Assembly: GCA_003952965.2 (NCBI GenBank)
Contig: CM025849.1
Span: 5,167,572-5,231,571 of the forward strand
Source: Morella rubra
Taxonomy: Eukaryota > Streptophyta > Magnoliopsida > Fagales > Myricaceae
Length of the DNA: 64,000 bases
Direction: 5' to 3'
In this document: piece after piece, positions 35,907 through 48,780 of the stretch
How the letters are laid out: each line of letters begins with the position of its first letter
Position numbering within the stretch: the stretch's first letter is position 1
Translations under genes and position numbers: made by a program
The notes under the pieces: generated by a model
The model's input: the letters and a program-made list of their open reading frames with translations, nothing else
Told to the model about the DNA's origin: nothing
The model's database searches: none

Positions 35907-37132
35907 GGTCGGAATTCAATGGTGTATTTACCCCTTTATATGTATGTATGATAATTGGCGGTACTGGTATGCATACTTTTCCGGGGTCATTTTTGCTTTC
36001 TTTGTTCTCTGGGTTATTTCTTCTGCTATTGGGTTATGTAGATTGTAAGAACTGCGCTTGTGTGCGCTGTTCATAATGTCGGTCATTGATCATCTTCTTC
36101 ATGCTGCAATATCAGGGCCGGGGCTTCTGCTTGGAGAGTTTCAAATATGTTGTAAGAATTTCCATAGCTCATAAGATCTTATTCAATACCATTTTGTATT
36201 CACCAAGGTTGTAACAATGGGGGACTGAAGAAAAGAAAGCCAATTTTACCGATCTGTGTGCCATCATTGTCATGTGTACTGGAAACGCAATTTTCTGCAT
36301 TGAATTGAATCAAGACGTTGAGTCAGTCATATGAAAGTAGTGCTAAGGTATGTCGGCCTTCATATCAGTGAGTCAGTGAAAACATAATAAATTTCAAATA
36401 ATTCTTTGGAGGCCACTTTCTTGGCAAAGCCTGACTTATCTTGCTTGTGTGGTTTAGGACTGCATCGGGCCTGGGGTTTACTAGATCGTTAGGTGGGTTT
36501 CACTTCGGTGCACCTGTCAGATTGAATTTTTCCTTATCACAAAAAAACAAAAAACAAAAAATCTACAAGTACTCATTTTCCTATTATCCCAATATAATTT
36601 CAGAATTTGTTACCTACATATTTGTTATCTATTTTTTAAGCTAATTCACTTGATCATAACCTTTTTCTTGAATCTGGGTGAAATCTTATATATTTCACTT
36701 GTATTTTAAATAAAAATTAAAAATTAAAAACAAAAAAGCAAAATGTTCAGTTTATTGTAATCATGCCCTGCATGCAAACTCTTCGAAATTCTGTTTATAA
36801 TCACCAAGGGTTCTTTGGCACCCAAGCGGCCAAGCCACCAGGGGTTTGGCACAAAAATGAGTACCACAAAGCAATTTCATTATTTCCATGTTTTCTTTAA
36901 TTTTTCTTATCTTTTCCATTCCCCTGGGTTTTCCTCTCCACCTAAGCTTTTTCCTTCGTTTGCGATTAAGTCCCTCAACCCATATAAATCTAGAAGAAAA
37001 GCCACTCAATTTATGCATTCCGGAGTCATGATGGGATCGGGACTGATCTCCATCCCATGATCTTCTTCTTATTTTTATACCCATATTTGTAATCTTGCCC
37101 AGAAAAAGAAATATTCTCTCAACCTAGACTAA
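35907..37132. other. CYP77A 3' flank, no gene seen
   Basis: Contains T-rich sequence likely used as 3' UTR. A minus-strand ATG frame of 107 codons at 36761-37084 has no recognisable domain and I would not call it a gene. Confidence 0.4.
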
Positions 37133-37357
37133 GGGCATGTTCGTTTTCATCATTTTTATAGGATTTGAATCCTATTTTTATTTTTACAATCCAAACATCA
37201 TAACATACATGCATTTTTATACAATACTTTATTACTTTTTCTACACACACCAATCCCTTTCAATAACTTCTACACGTATTTTTATACAACTTTAACATCA
37301 TCTAAATATTCATAATTTCATTATAATCCTAAAAAAAATATGAAAACGAATATGCCC
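37133..37357. mobile_element. MITE with GGGCATGTTCGTTTTCAT inverted ends
   Basis: Left end GGGCATGTTCGTTTTCAT and right end ATGAAAACGAATATGCCC match as inverted repeats at all but one or two positions. Flanking bases are TAA on the left and CAA on the right, compatible with a decayed 3-bp duplication of the Tourist type. The 225-bp element is non-coding. Confidence 0.75.
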
Positions 37358-38450
37358 CAAATATATTGTGTCATTATCAATAAATGTAAGGCTCATATAG
37401 ATTCACAAGTTTTCGGTGCAATATGTAGTTGTCAAGTTAAGGGCTGGTCCTGGACGGCTGAGCCTGCTAGACCACTCACCGCCCACGTAATCTCTCGGGA
37501 CTTAATGAGCACCCAGACTTAGTTAGCATTAATGCGGATGTTTTAGCTGAAGGGTGCACCCAGGACGCTGCGTTTGGCTCTCTCATCAGTGGATGTGGAT
37601 CTCTAAAGGCCCACGCACGCGTGCTAAAAAAAGGTTGGCGGATAACTGTCAGGGAGGCTATTTATTGCGTTTTCCAAATCTAATCAACAAATCTAGTGGG
37701 CTTAGGTCAAGTTGACCAGAAATAGCTTCAAAATAAGTTTACGAGAATGGACCTAAGCCTACTTAAATGTGGGCCAAAATCTAACATCCTGAAAGGGAAG
37801 ATAAAGTGGAACGCGTCCTAAGCAAAGGAGATTAAGGTCTTATGTAATTTTTCGGTCGGAATTGTTTGAAATTTTAAATAAACAGCATTAAATAGAATAG
37901 GGTTTACCTATTCTATTTATGTTTTTTTGAATTATACTAGCATTAAGATTTTTTATAATTTTCTGTTCGAATTGTATCATGCAATTCTGAGAGAAATAGA
38001 CATAATAAGTAAGCTCATTACCATTTAATATTGTCCATGTAAAATTTTGGTGAGCATGGTACAATAGCATCTATATCTTTATGAATTGCATGGTGAGATT
38101 CAGGTAGAAAATTACAAATTTAATACTGTTCATATAAAATTTTGAGAAACATAACACAGATGAAATTACAAATAGGTGAGACCTAATTTTAGGTCTAAGT
38201 GCTCTAGGCTTTACTTATATTTGTATTTTGTCCTTGAAGTGCGCTAACACAGATGAAAATCCCGAGCTAGGAGGGGTGAGAAAAGCAGGTAAAGTTTTCA
38301 GAAATTGAGAGGTAGCTTGTGATTGCACGGTAGGTGTTTATCTCTTTATCTTTTGAGGGGAAGACCAAAAGCTCAATGAGTGTATGCACTTTCCTTGTCA
38401 AGTAGTTAAAGAAGGAAAAAGAGGTTCAAATTTTTTGGGGAAAGTGCGAC
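37358..38450. other. Intergenic between MITE and duplicated segment, no gene seen
   Basis: AT-rich DNA with no motif-bearing frame. A repeated phrase about a TGGTGAGCATG/AAAATTTTG sequence occurs near 38040 and 38130. Confidence 0.4.
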
Positions 38451-38973
38451 CCCATTAGACGCATTAGTGGAATCCAAACCTGCAAAGAAGACTGACAATA
38501 TCTTAATGTCCGAAAGCAAGGAATGGCAATACAGCACAGTATACGGATCCAATATTATCATCATATCTGAGAGAAAAGATTGAAGGCCGACCAAAAGGGA
38601 ACAGATGAAAGGTAGAATATGTGCTTCTTGTGAGCACAGTTGAGAGAGAGAGAGAGACGTAAATTACAGCCACCTCCACCTCCAGCAAACTAGAACTGGT
38701 TCTAGTTTTTTATTGATAAGCAAGAACTGATTCTAGTTATACAACAGAACTTACAAAACTGCCAATGCTAGCCACAGCTATAAAGGGAGAAGTGAGAAAG
38801 GTAAAACAAATCATCTTTGGGATTATATACAATACGAAACCTCAAGAGAAAACAACCTACTTCCAGAGATTACAGTTCCAATGGTTCACTTCCTCTATTT
38901 TGGACATGTCAATTTCAAATCTTCGACTAGAAGTCCTGATGAATGCAGTTTCAATTCACAGAAATTGACGAAT

Positions 38974-39228
38974 TTAGAGATTCGACAGGCTCTCTACATG
39001 CTTCGTTCCAGAGTCTTTTATCCTTTGATTACCCTCACTCAATGGACCAACATTCTCCCCAGATTCTGCTCTCTCACCATCGGCAGTAAAATGATCCTCT
39101 TCAGGGGGACCCCTCCCACGGTTGTCATGGGTCCTCAGCGGCAACCCATTACCAGTCGCCATGCAGTGATAAGAATGGGTGTCAAAGGACTCCGCATGGT
39201 AATGAGATCGAAAAGCTGAACTGTTGCA
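38974..39228 (-). pseudogene. Frameshifted C-terminal tail of ATL copy A
   Basis: In the frame offset from the RING exon, the minus strand reads [20 protein letters not shown] then MATGNGLPLRTHDN and ends KHVESLSNL at 38974. From memory, related plant ATL proteins carry a similar tail (SSAVRSQY, HCMA). The switch of frame lies around 39221-39240, and the identical switch is in copy B. Confidence 0.55.
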
Positions 39229-42200
39229 TTACACACTTTCTTTCAGGAGAATCACACAATGATATTCGACAAACAGGACAGGTTGAATGTTGCCGCAGCC
39301 AGATGTCTATGCAGTTCACATGGAACGAGTGACCACAATAGGGGAGGATACGCAACACATCGTCGCTGCGGAATTCTGCAAGGCAAACTGTGCATCTGTC
39401 ATATGTAGAATTTCATTAGTAGGCTATATTAACATGAAACGCAAAGAAGTAATAAACATGAATGTCTATGTTGAGGGCAAAACAAATCCCAAAATTTAAT
39501 CCACCGACAAAATTAAGCAGCTTATGAGAACGTCACAGAACACATTTTTTTTCTTTGCGTGAATATCAAAAGTTTAACCTTCCGCTGATTCCTTTTTCTT
39601 TCACAGAAAAATTAGAAAAAAATAGAAGTAAAGGAAGAAAACATAAACTGATTATGAATGCTCAACTGAGGGAGTCATTCTTATCTGAGGAAGTCCAACA
39701 GAATAAAACAAAATCTATTTTCTCTCCCATAGTCTTTGTCCGTGTGAGTGAACTCAAAGTGCAAGCATCTAGTCACCCAAGTAAAAGATGTAAAATGCAG
39801 TTTTTGATCTTTTTGTTTCTCTAAGTATGGTTCCTGATTCATAAAAACATACATGCCAAAGAAATTTCACGGCTACCAACAAGAAAAACTGAAGGAAACC
39901 CTCACTATTGAAGGGCCCACAAAGCACTCTGGAAAGGTTCATCTGCAACTTCATCAAACTTTGAGGCATAAATGACGAGGATATGGTTACTTCTATCTCT
40001 GTTTTCCCTAGTTTTCCCTAACCCCACCTGGGAAATGGATCTTTGAGGCATAAACAACGAGGATATGCTTCCATCTCTGTTTTCCCTAACCCTGCCTGAG
40101 AAATGAACCGGAGGTAACCATATGCAACATGTGAAAACAGTTCAAACAACAATTGAATGTTGTCATAGCAATTATATGAATTTGTGATTGGCGATTGCTA
40201 GTGTCTCCAAAATTGAAACAAGAATAAGTATCCAGAACTTTCCAAACTATATGCCAACATTGCCTAACCAGTTGACAGCTTCATTCTTGACCAAACAGAG
40301 AATTTAATTCTGGATTGACAGGAAGGCATAAAAGATAAAGATGGTCTACATAGAGAACCAAGCTCCTAATCTCTAATCACCACTAGTAGTGCTCAATCTT
40401 CCCCATGGCAAACAGGCCATTTAGACTGAATGCTTAAATTTAAAGCAGCCCAGGTCCAAAATATGGCATCTTTGTGACTTTTGTCGTGCCCTTATGCATT
40501 ATGTCCTCTGCAGATTCAGCTTTAATGAATCAAAACTAGAAGCAAACCATTTCTTCTTCCATTAGACTTTTAGACACTGCTTTATTAGGAGAAAAAAAGT
40601 AAACCCAAATGTAAAAGAGAACATTTGCCAATCAATACCTATCAAGTTATTACTTGCAATGGGGTAAAAGGTTCGCATTATGCAGTCACCATCTTCAGGC
40701 CACTTGTGGCCTGTCCTGTAGATAATTTTCTACCTCGAGCTACATTGTTAAATTTTCTAGACTGTGGTACCACTAAAGCTTTTCTTTTCGAGCTAAGAAG
40801 CAAATTAACAGTCACTGTTTGACATGTTTTCCCACATTAAACCTCCAGCCCGAACTTAACCATCTAAACTGACTATCAGTCCAATATGACATCATCAGAT
40901 ATCCAGAAGATCACCAACTCTTGAGGAAACCGTCCTCAATGAAGACAAATTCCAAATTAAACTACTATAAAAGTACATCAACATGCAGAGAATCCACAAA
41001 CCAAGAACAAATTGTTCTGATAATAGAGCTACTAATATGATCATCAAGGCTTACAAAAGGAGTCTTGTTTGCAACCAAGGGGAAAGTCATTTGCAGAAGC
41101 AGTTATAACCCTCAAAATTGATAAACAATAGTCAAATGTCCAAGATAATTCTCTCAACAATCTCCAATCCGAAAATCAGTAGGGTGAGAAAGAGAGAAAG
41201 AGAGAGAGTGTATCAAGGGACGTCAATCAACGGGAAAGTTAATGCTAGCTTTATGCAGTTATATCTAGCTCCGTGCATTGTCTGCTCACGTTTTCTCTGA
41301 GGACTGTCCAGATAATTTGTACAAGACGTGAATGACTACACTCAATCATGCTCCTTCAAATTCTTATCGATTGCTCAATCTGTCCAAGAGCATTTTGCGA
41401 TGTACACCCAATAGCTAAAAAGTGTATTGATGTAGTAAAAGACTGGCAAACATGATTTGGCTACTATTCCAACAGCAACTCACACAATCAGCAGCTATAA
41501 AACTAAATGGAGAACAAAATGATACAAGAATACCACTTACACTATGTTGCATAGTTCGTCCACAACTTGTCATACATACTTATACAATAGGAACAATAGC
41601 AAATACACCACAGACACAGCAAATACTAGGCACATGACAACTATGTCGGGTGAAGAATAATCACCTGTATAGAATAGGTTTTCAACAGAAACACATAAAA
41701 TCCAGTACATCCAAGAATTCAACTACAAGAGAAAGAACATACTGAGCATCTCCTGCGGCTGAGAAAAACTCATCGCTATACTTCTTTGTAGGAAAATTTG
41801 CAACAACTACATGTTCAAGACAATGTAAGCCTCGCTCCAGCTGAAACATACGAACTTTTAGTTCATTGAAAATAATTGCGCTGCTATAAACGAAAGAATC
41901 ATAGAAGTCACAAGCTGAGTTGCTATAGACTTCTTTCACCAACAGAAACCAAGAATCCACAAACTTGTTATAACAGAAAACTTGAACCTTCTTTTGCAGA
42001 TATTCTAAAGTGAGTCTATTGCGATTTGACTTCAAAACAGAAGAAAGTTTAAAAGATAACTAGAACCAAAATCCTGGCAGTTCTAGTGAAACTACATCCA
42101 TGCAGTACAGAGCCAAACGACCAACACAAACGAGAAGTTCGTTTCGGGAGGAAACGTGTAGCAAAGCTTCTATTTTCATCGCATTTATCGATTTTGAATC

Positions 42201-42495
42201 CTGAATTTTCGAATACCACCAACATAAACTCCTAACTTGCGCTACCAAAGACAGGCCAATTGTTCAATACAATTAATGGAACATAAGCATATGTATCTAA
42301 ACAGATACTTCATCAAACAAAATAAAAGAAATGGCTTACGATACTGAGATCAGATCTGGAAGCGATAGGAAAGGAACGCCTCGACGCATACAAGTGGATT
42401 CGAGCGCAAACGAGGCGGATGCACAAGTACACGATGAACATGGTGCTCACCGTGAAGCCTGTAACTGTCATCACTAAATTTATCCCCGACGACAT
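39182..42495 (-). CDS. ATL-type RING-H2 E3 ubiquitin ligase, copy A
   Basis: Three exons on the minus strand: 42495-42340, 41840-41743, 39395-39182, with GTAAGC and GTATGT donors and matching phases, giving 155 residues. Exon 1 encodes a transmembrane helix ([19 protein letters not shown]). Exon 2 encodes [17 protein letters not shown], the place of the ATL GLD motif; copy B has GLEP here, so G and P are replaced. Exon 3 holds a complete RING-H2: [27 protein letters not shown] and PVC, with the ATL Pro before Cys3 and Trp three residues after a Cys. ATL proteins are membrane-anchored ligases that recruit E2 enzymes. After [13 protein letters not shown] the frame runs to a stop at 39182, while a different frame continues with coding-like sequence to 38974, suggesting a frameshift. 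Probably still a RING ligase with altered tail, or decaying. Confidence 0.87.
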
Positions 42496-43269
42496 CACAT
42501 TCTTCCTACACCTTAAAGTGAAACAAAGTCTTCGAATTTTCGAAACCAATAATTTCCCGAATCACAGAGCCATCATTATCTCAATTCTTCTACCCATGCC
42601 AGAAACGGAATTAGCCTTACGAAGAGCAGAAGAGTATATAATTCAAACTCCGAGGATGAACCTGTTGTCGCGTACAAACAGAGAGCAGAATTCCACTTCT
42701 CACCATCTCTGCTAACTAATTCCAGCCAGAGCTACCATAAATCAAAGTTCTTTTTTTTCCTTTTTGGTAATTTCTCCACGGTAACTCTTAGAAGTGGGTG
42801 TCTGAGAAGAACGTGCAAGGATGCGACTGCTTCATTGTGGCTGAGCCTACTGAAACCGTGGAGAAGATGGAAGCCTCTGAGGAAGTGGGCAGAGCCAGTG
42901 AGCAAGAAAAGACCATATATATGGAAGAGACCGTTTCAGTAGGTCATGGAGAGCGACTCGAACAGTGACCAGATCCGAATCCAATATTATCATATTAAGG
43001 AACTCCATTTGCGTTCCGAAAAAAGAAAAAGAAAAGAAAAGGAAAACCATTTGCTATCATTATCAAATTAAGGACAGATTTTGGGATTCTCTATTAACTT
43101 AAATTAATAGAGAATAACATTAAATTACATTAAATTAATGAATATGCTAATGACATTAAATTAATAGGCTAATGACATTAAATTACATTAAATTAATAGG
43201 CTAATGACATTAAATTAGCCGTAATAGAGGTACATGTTACCCCTTGCCCGACATAAGCGGTTTACAATA

Positions 43270-43735
43270 TTCTTTAATTTACTACGTGAATTAGACGACA
43301 ACAAACTGTCAAACTGTTTTAGACCCAAACAATATACAATATATCAATGTGGACATAGGCTAATTAAAATGTTATTAAATTTTGCTACACGAATTAGATG
43401 TGAACAAACTGTTTTAGACTCAAATAATATACAATATATCAATTGTAAACATACGCGAATTAAAATATTCTTTAATTTTGCTACACGAATTAGATGTGAA
43501 CAAACTGTTTTAGACTCAAATAATATACAAAATATCAATGGTGGACATAAATGGATTAAAATATTCTTTAATTTATTACACGAATTAGATGTGAACAAAC
43601 TGTTTTAGACCCAAATAATATACAATATATCGATAGTAGACATACACGGATTAAAATATTCTTTAATTAATTTGCTACACGAATTGGAAGTGAACAAACT
43701 ATCTTAGACCAAAACAATATATAACATACCTAGAG
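43270..43735. repeat. Minisatellite, five copies of ~96 bp
   Basis: Units start near 43270, 43371, 43468, 43564 and 43659. Each has TTCTTTAATTT, GCTACACGAATTAGA, TGTGAACAAACTGTTTTAGA and AATATACAATATATCAAT in order. The last unit is the most diverged. The array is absent from the matching place in copy B, so it lies in DNA unique to unit A. Confidence 0.9.
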
Positions 43736-44880
43736 AGACTGAATAGTTTTCTTTAAAAATATACAGTACCCTTGTTAATGAATATGTAAAATACCCAACA
43801 ATATTCACTCCCAAGAAATCTAATCTAGATGTTAGCAATGCTAATCAGATCCTCACTATCACAAATGAATATAAGAATGATCTGAGATCTATTTAGATAG
43901 GAAATCACTATTTTCAATTTACCAACACAACAACCTTGTTAGATTTAAGAAATCTAATCAGCAACTTACTATCTTAATCTTCATTTTCACAAAATCTTTA
44001 AACCTCTAAGATTTGAATTCTAAATACAAAGCACAAAAGAAATTAGAAGATAAGAATGAAATCAATGTGAGTATACAAAGATCAATCACACACAGATGTT
44101 GGTTACGAAGAGAAAAGTTAAAGAAGTCTTTAAAGAGAAAAACTCTCTGACTCTTGGCTTGTGACAAATCCACTAATTTTCAAATTCAATTACACTAACC
44201 TAGTTAATCTTACCACAATGAATCTTACCTGAACCAGCTAAATTCAGTTCTACAACATGTTAGGACACAGAACTCCGTCGAATTTTTAACTGGCTTGATC
44301 TTCACACACAAACCTTGTGCAGTCAATGGTTATAGTTGGAACTTCCAGCAATCCATTTCTAGAACTTCTGGATTCTTCACCAAACTGGTGTTTGGGGGTT
44401 GGTGATCAAGGAGAAGGTCTTTCAAAGATGACCCAAATTGGGAATGACACCACACTTTAAAGTTTCTTCATACAATAGGGGAAATAAAGCAAGGAAAGGG
44501 GTTTTTTTTCGAACATGGCTCTTTAGATTTGTAATTCTTTTCAATATGTGATACTATGTATTTTTGAACGACTTTGGAAGACTATATTATGAAAGGAGAG
44601 TACTCGTGGAATCTTGATCAGCCCCACGCTTCAAGGCATCTAATATAATTTTGTTTGAGCATAACTGATCTTTCTGTTATTATAGCTACACACTGAACTT
44701 TGTTCAGCTTCCAAGCAAACTAATTCACAATTCCAAACCTTTTCAATTTCTAACCATCCACTTTAAAAAGACTGCGTATCTGCATCTCTTTCAATCTCAG
44801 GTATAATAAAGACAGACACATAACGAGTATGCCAAAACATTTACAGGATGGTTCAACTTAAACAGAAATTGACGTGTTGA
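43736..44880 (-). mobile_element. Possible LTR-retrotransposon remnant (minus), unit A only
   Basis: Present in unit A and missing from unit B. Read on the minus strand, the part around 44101-44150 (TTTTCTCTTTAAAGACTTCT, TTTTCTCTTCGTAACCAAC) resembles the plus-strand stretch at 52157-52205. No protein-coding domain is left, and ends and target duplication are not defined. Confidence 0.35.
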
Positions 44881-45170
44881 TCCATAATAATTCATGTTGT
44901 TGTATTGATTATAGGGAGATATAGACCTTATAGTATTCAATATTGTATTTTTCTCTTTTTTAATCCAATTAAATATTAGTGTAGCAAATTGAAGATGATT
45001 CTAATCTCATATAATCTTTTTCTCTCTCTAATATTATAGAGAATTTAGGAAAAATAATATGAATATACACTTTTATAGTTTGAAGGTGTATTTGCAAATA
45101 GGTCTTTTAATTTATCGGTTGTTTTTATATTACTTATTTCATGGTTTTATTTTTTAAATATCCGTGTTTA

Positions 45171-48100
45171 CCAGATGTGATATCCCCTCCTTAAATTTCC
45201 CGATTTCTCTAATTTCCTTGAATTCTCGTATTTAGCCAATTAGCGATTATGATCATGATTGTCTCTATTTTATCGGTTTCTATGCGTTTAACAAAATTCT
45301 TCCATTCTCTTGTTAATATCTTAGTATTCCTATTGCTTGATTTAAACACGTGATATTTTTCCTAAGTATACTTCATTAGCTCATAGTTAATATTTTCTAA
45401 GTATTAGATTTGATTTCTTGACACATGATTTATTCCGGTTCTAATTGCCCTATTGGATTTCGGTATGCTTAATCTCTTTCCCTTTTCATTCTCTTGTTTA
45501 CATCTAAATTTTTACCTAGTGTCAATCTTGATTATTCTATCATAAATCTCGGTTAATTACTTGACTAATTACCTATTTCTTTTCTCTAACATATGCATTG
45601 ATTCACCGTATAACTTAATTATTTGGCTAACCTAAGTCCACTTTGATGTCATGTTGGTCCCACTCTCTCTCTCCTCCCTAGGTCACACGGCACACACAAG
45701 GAAATCTTTGTTTTGTTTTGTCTTGTTCTCTTTGTCCTTTTCCCTTGTCCCATGTTCTTGGCCTTAATGAATGAATAGTTTGATTCAATTTTGGACCAAC
45801 TAGCCATGCTTGCTTGCAATCACATTTGATTTTATTTTGAAGTGATTTTAGCTTGTGTAAGTGTTCTTAATCATTACCTAGGGAAGGGGGAGTGTACCAT
45901 TTGGCTCCTCCAGCCCTTGTCACAGCCCAAGCCACCCAATCAAGAGGCTTGCTTGTGGCAGCCACACCTTGACAAAATGATGGCAAGGTTGGATATAAAA
46001 GCCAACCCTTTCCATGCATTTCACACACACATAGCCGGCCATTTGAGCTTGAGAGAAAGGAATGAGTGTTGTGAGCATTCGGCCAAGAGGGAGAGGAAGG
46101 AGAGAAAGAAAGAAGAAGAATGAGAGAAAGAGGAAAAGAAGAAGAGAAGGAAGGTGGAAAAACTTCCATGTCAAGGAGAACATCAAGAGCTACCCGAGAT
46201 CACCAAATTAAGGGTTTAGGTTTTTGAGTTTTGTTGAGAATGGATAACATGTTCTTTTGTGTTGAATGATCATACATATTTTTGTGCATAGAGCTGTGAT
46301 TCAATGATGAACATGTTAGGGTTATGTTGGTTTCAAGGTTTTGCAAAAAGAAAGGTTCATCATAGGTGCTATGAAGTAAAACCTAATCTAGACACCTTGC
46401 ACGTTAAGACTTAATGAATATTTCTTATAACATGTGTATAAGATTGCTTGCTGAGTTGGTTTGATTATTAAAAAGAGTTCTGGACATGCTTTATGAGCTA
46501 TGACAGTGGCGATAAGCCTAAGCTTGAAACCTTATAGGCCACAAGTTGGTCAAGAAAAATGGCTTATGGTGTCGCATGTTGCACTACATGATTTTATGAT
46601 TCAATGCCATGCATATGTGATATGAAATGTGGAGCAATAATGAGAATGATGATGGCCAAGAGGCTTTAAAGTATCCCTGATCAAGAGAAGGCCAAATGGG
46701 GCCAAAGAAAGGAGCCATGGGCTCAAGAAAGAGGTTATGAAGTTGAAAGCATGAAAAAATGCATTATGCATGTTCCTTGATGATATTGCAAATGATCTTT
46801 GTTTGCCTTTAAGTTTCTTGAAGAATCCATATGTCATGTGCTCTATGATTTCCTTATGTTGATAGATTAAAATTTTTTTTAGCCTAAAGTTTCGAAAAGC
46901 ATAGATCAATCAAAGGCATGAACACCTATCTAGGGCATTTAGGCAAATATAGGTGCTGCACCAAATCGACCCTAAACTATAGGTTGTATTTTTACATGAA
47001 AATTTTCAGATAGCATCCTTATCTAATATTAGGATCCCTGTAAAAATTTTAGAGGAAAATTATGAAGAAAAAGGTCGAAAATGCCCCTGGATGTCTCTAA
47101 GGGCAAATTCGACATTTTGCCTAATTCGTTAGGGTAAAAAGGGTCCAAAATGAGATGATGATTACATGGTTGGATAGAGCACGAAAAATTTATGGGGGAG
47201 CCCAAATTTGAGTTCAAACAAGTTGAATAAGGGCTCAAATCACAAAGTTCGTTTAGGAGCCTAAATGGATTTTAGGCCTAATAACCCTAAAATAGCACAA
47301 AGCCAATAATGCTTTGGGAATAGGCATAGCAGGGCCTAAGGAGGCCCAATAGGCCTTGAATGAGATTTAATATCTAAGATCTTACTAGTTATTATCATGG
47401 TTGTTTCAGCTGTCAATGATTATTCTTTAAACATATTATGTTTCTTTCAAGTTCATTGCAAATTAGTGTGCATTGTTTAGGTGGAATGGTACATGTGTAC
47501 TTTAATGCTGGGATATGAGATTGTATTCATAAGAGGGAAAACGAAAGTGAGGAACCCCCAAGCCGCGAGGGTTTCCCGAATGGTAGTGACAGTATCGAGC
47601 ACTTAGGAGACGTGCAACCCCCCACTACAGGGAGTAAGTGGACTCCTTTATGAACGCTAAAGCATAATGTTAAGGGTTCTGGTGCTGGACGCATGAGACA
47701 GCCCCATAGAAGGGGAGGGGACGCACAACCCGACTCTGGGGGTGAACAGAACAGACATCGGGAACTCCTCAAGAACCCATGATGGTGTGATGCATTGCAT
47801 ATTTTAATTCATCCTAGTTCATACTTATTATACTTAAAGTTAGTTTTACACTATGTTTAAGTGAATTATATGCACAGTATTTGTTTGATCATGTTTCCTG
47901 CCCCCACCTTACTGAGTCAATAGGACTCACCCTTTTTCTATTATACGTTGTTTTTGCAATGTTTGGCGACTTGGGTATTGAAGAATGAAGCTATACGAGG
48001 ACGAGTTAACCTATGATTTCTACCCTTATATCCTGGTATTCGAGATCCAAACGTGGGTTTTGGATTTCCTTGAAGTATCACTGGAGCATAAGGCCTACTG

Positions 48101-48780
48101 GTTCTTTAGGGAGCCCTCACCTTCATCCCCTGTACCCGATTTGAGGACTTTGGTTTACCAGATGTACCGCCCGAGTGGCTAAGGTCCGATTATGTTCCCC
48201 CGGTCCCGCCAACGGGAAATAGTAGTGCCACTACGGGGTCCAAGATTATTGATCTTACATCGGACTTGGTCGAGGAGGATTAGTACCCCTTTTAGGCTTG
48301 TTAGAGTGTTTTCGTTAGTCTCAGGGTATTTGTTTTCTTGTAATCAATTTTCAATTTGTACGGTGAACTTTAGATAGTTCCCGAATTTTTGTACTGTAGC
48401 CTTTTATGTAGTCCCGGGAGGATGGTTTGAACTTTCTTGTATCAAGTTGTCCTTGTTATTTCAGGTTTTCAATCTCCTTCGTGTCTCTTTCCCCATCCTT
48501 TATTTCAATGTTCTTATTGCTACTTGAAAGCCTAATCTAACACTTTCAACCTATTCGGATTTTACTAACTCATTGCCTTTTTCTAAAAACATAGAATTTT
48601 TACCTTAAATCTTTTCCAATTTTCCACTACAATTCTATTTTTTTTTCGCTTTCCACTAAGTTTCATGGTAAATCGACTAAGACTTCCTTGTGACTTTCGT
48701 GCCATAATCTCCAACTGTGTGCATACCATTACTATAGGTGAGCCTGGGGGGTAAGTATGAGCACGGGGCGTGACACCAGA
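45171..48780 (+). mobile_element. Solo LTR, 3.6 kb, with CCAGA target duplication
   Basis: A 3600-bp segment, 45176-48775, begins TGTGATATCCCC and ends GGGGCGTGACA, i.e. TG...CA. It is flanked by the perfect 5-bp repeat CCAGA (45171-45175 and 48776-48780). The related locus in unit B (62141-62150, TTTACCAGACCATCTT) is the uninterrupted empty site. There is no internal coding region or second LTR, so this is best read as a solo LTR left by LTR-LTR recombination. Its great length recalls Ty3/gypsy Tat/Ogre-type LTRs; the lineage is inference. The open frames inside do not resemble gag or pol. Orientation is assigned from the TATA-like box at 45992. Confidence 0.85.
45992..46001 (+). promoter_or_regulatory. 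TATA box of the LTR promoter (putative)
   Basis: GATATAAAAG about 815 bp into the LTR, followed within 35-45 bases by pyrimidine/CA-rich sequence (CATTTCACACACACATAG) suited to transcription start. The position fits a U3/R boundary in a long LTR. Confidence 0.5.

Larger units (their letters stand above)
38451..43076. repeat. Segmental duplication, ATL unit copy A
   Basis: Direct repeat of 57074-61672 with the same gene and orientation. Similarity begins at CCCCATTAGACGCA and fades near CATTTGCTATCA. The 3' part, around 38.7-41.1 kb, appears about 99% identical to copy B apart from one scrambled patch, whereas 41.1-42.9 kb is visibly more diverged. Shared sequence resumes beyond (44.88 kb onward), so the duplicated unit is larger than this core. 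Confidence 0.95.

Noticed and set aside
38765..39499. Plus-strand frames repeated at 57389-58123
   Set aside because: They are antisense shadows of the ATL RING exon and tail; their conservation reflects the duplication.
43270..43735. CRISPR-like regular repeats
   Set aside because: Units of ~96 bp without distinct unique spacers, in a plant genome; this is a minisatellite.
45842..48377. Several open frames inside the 3.6-kb LTR
   Set aside because: Short, overlapping on both strands, no gag, protease, RT or integrase motifs.
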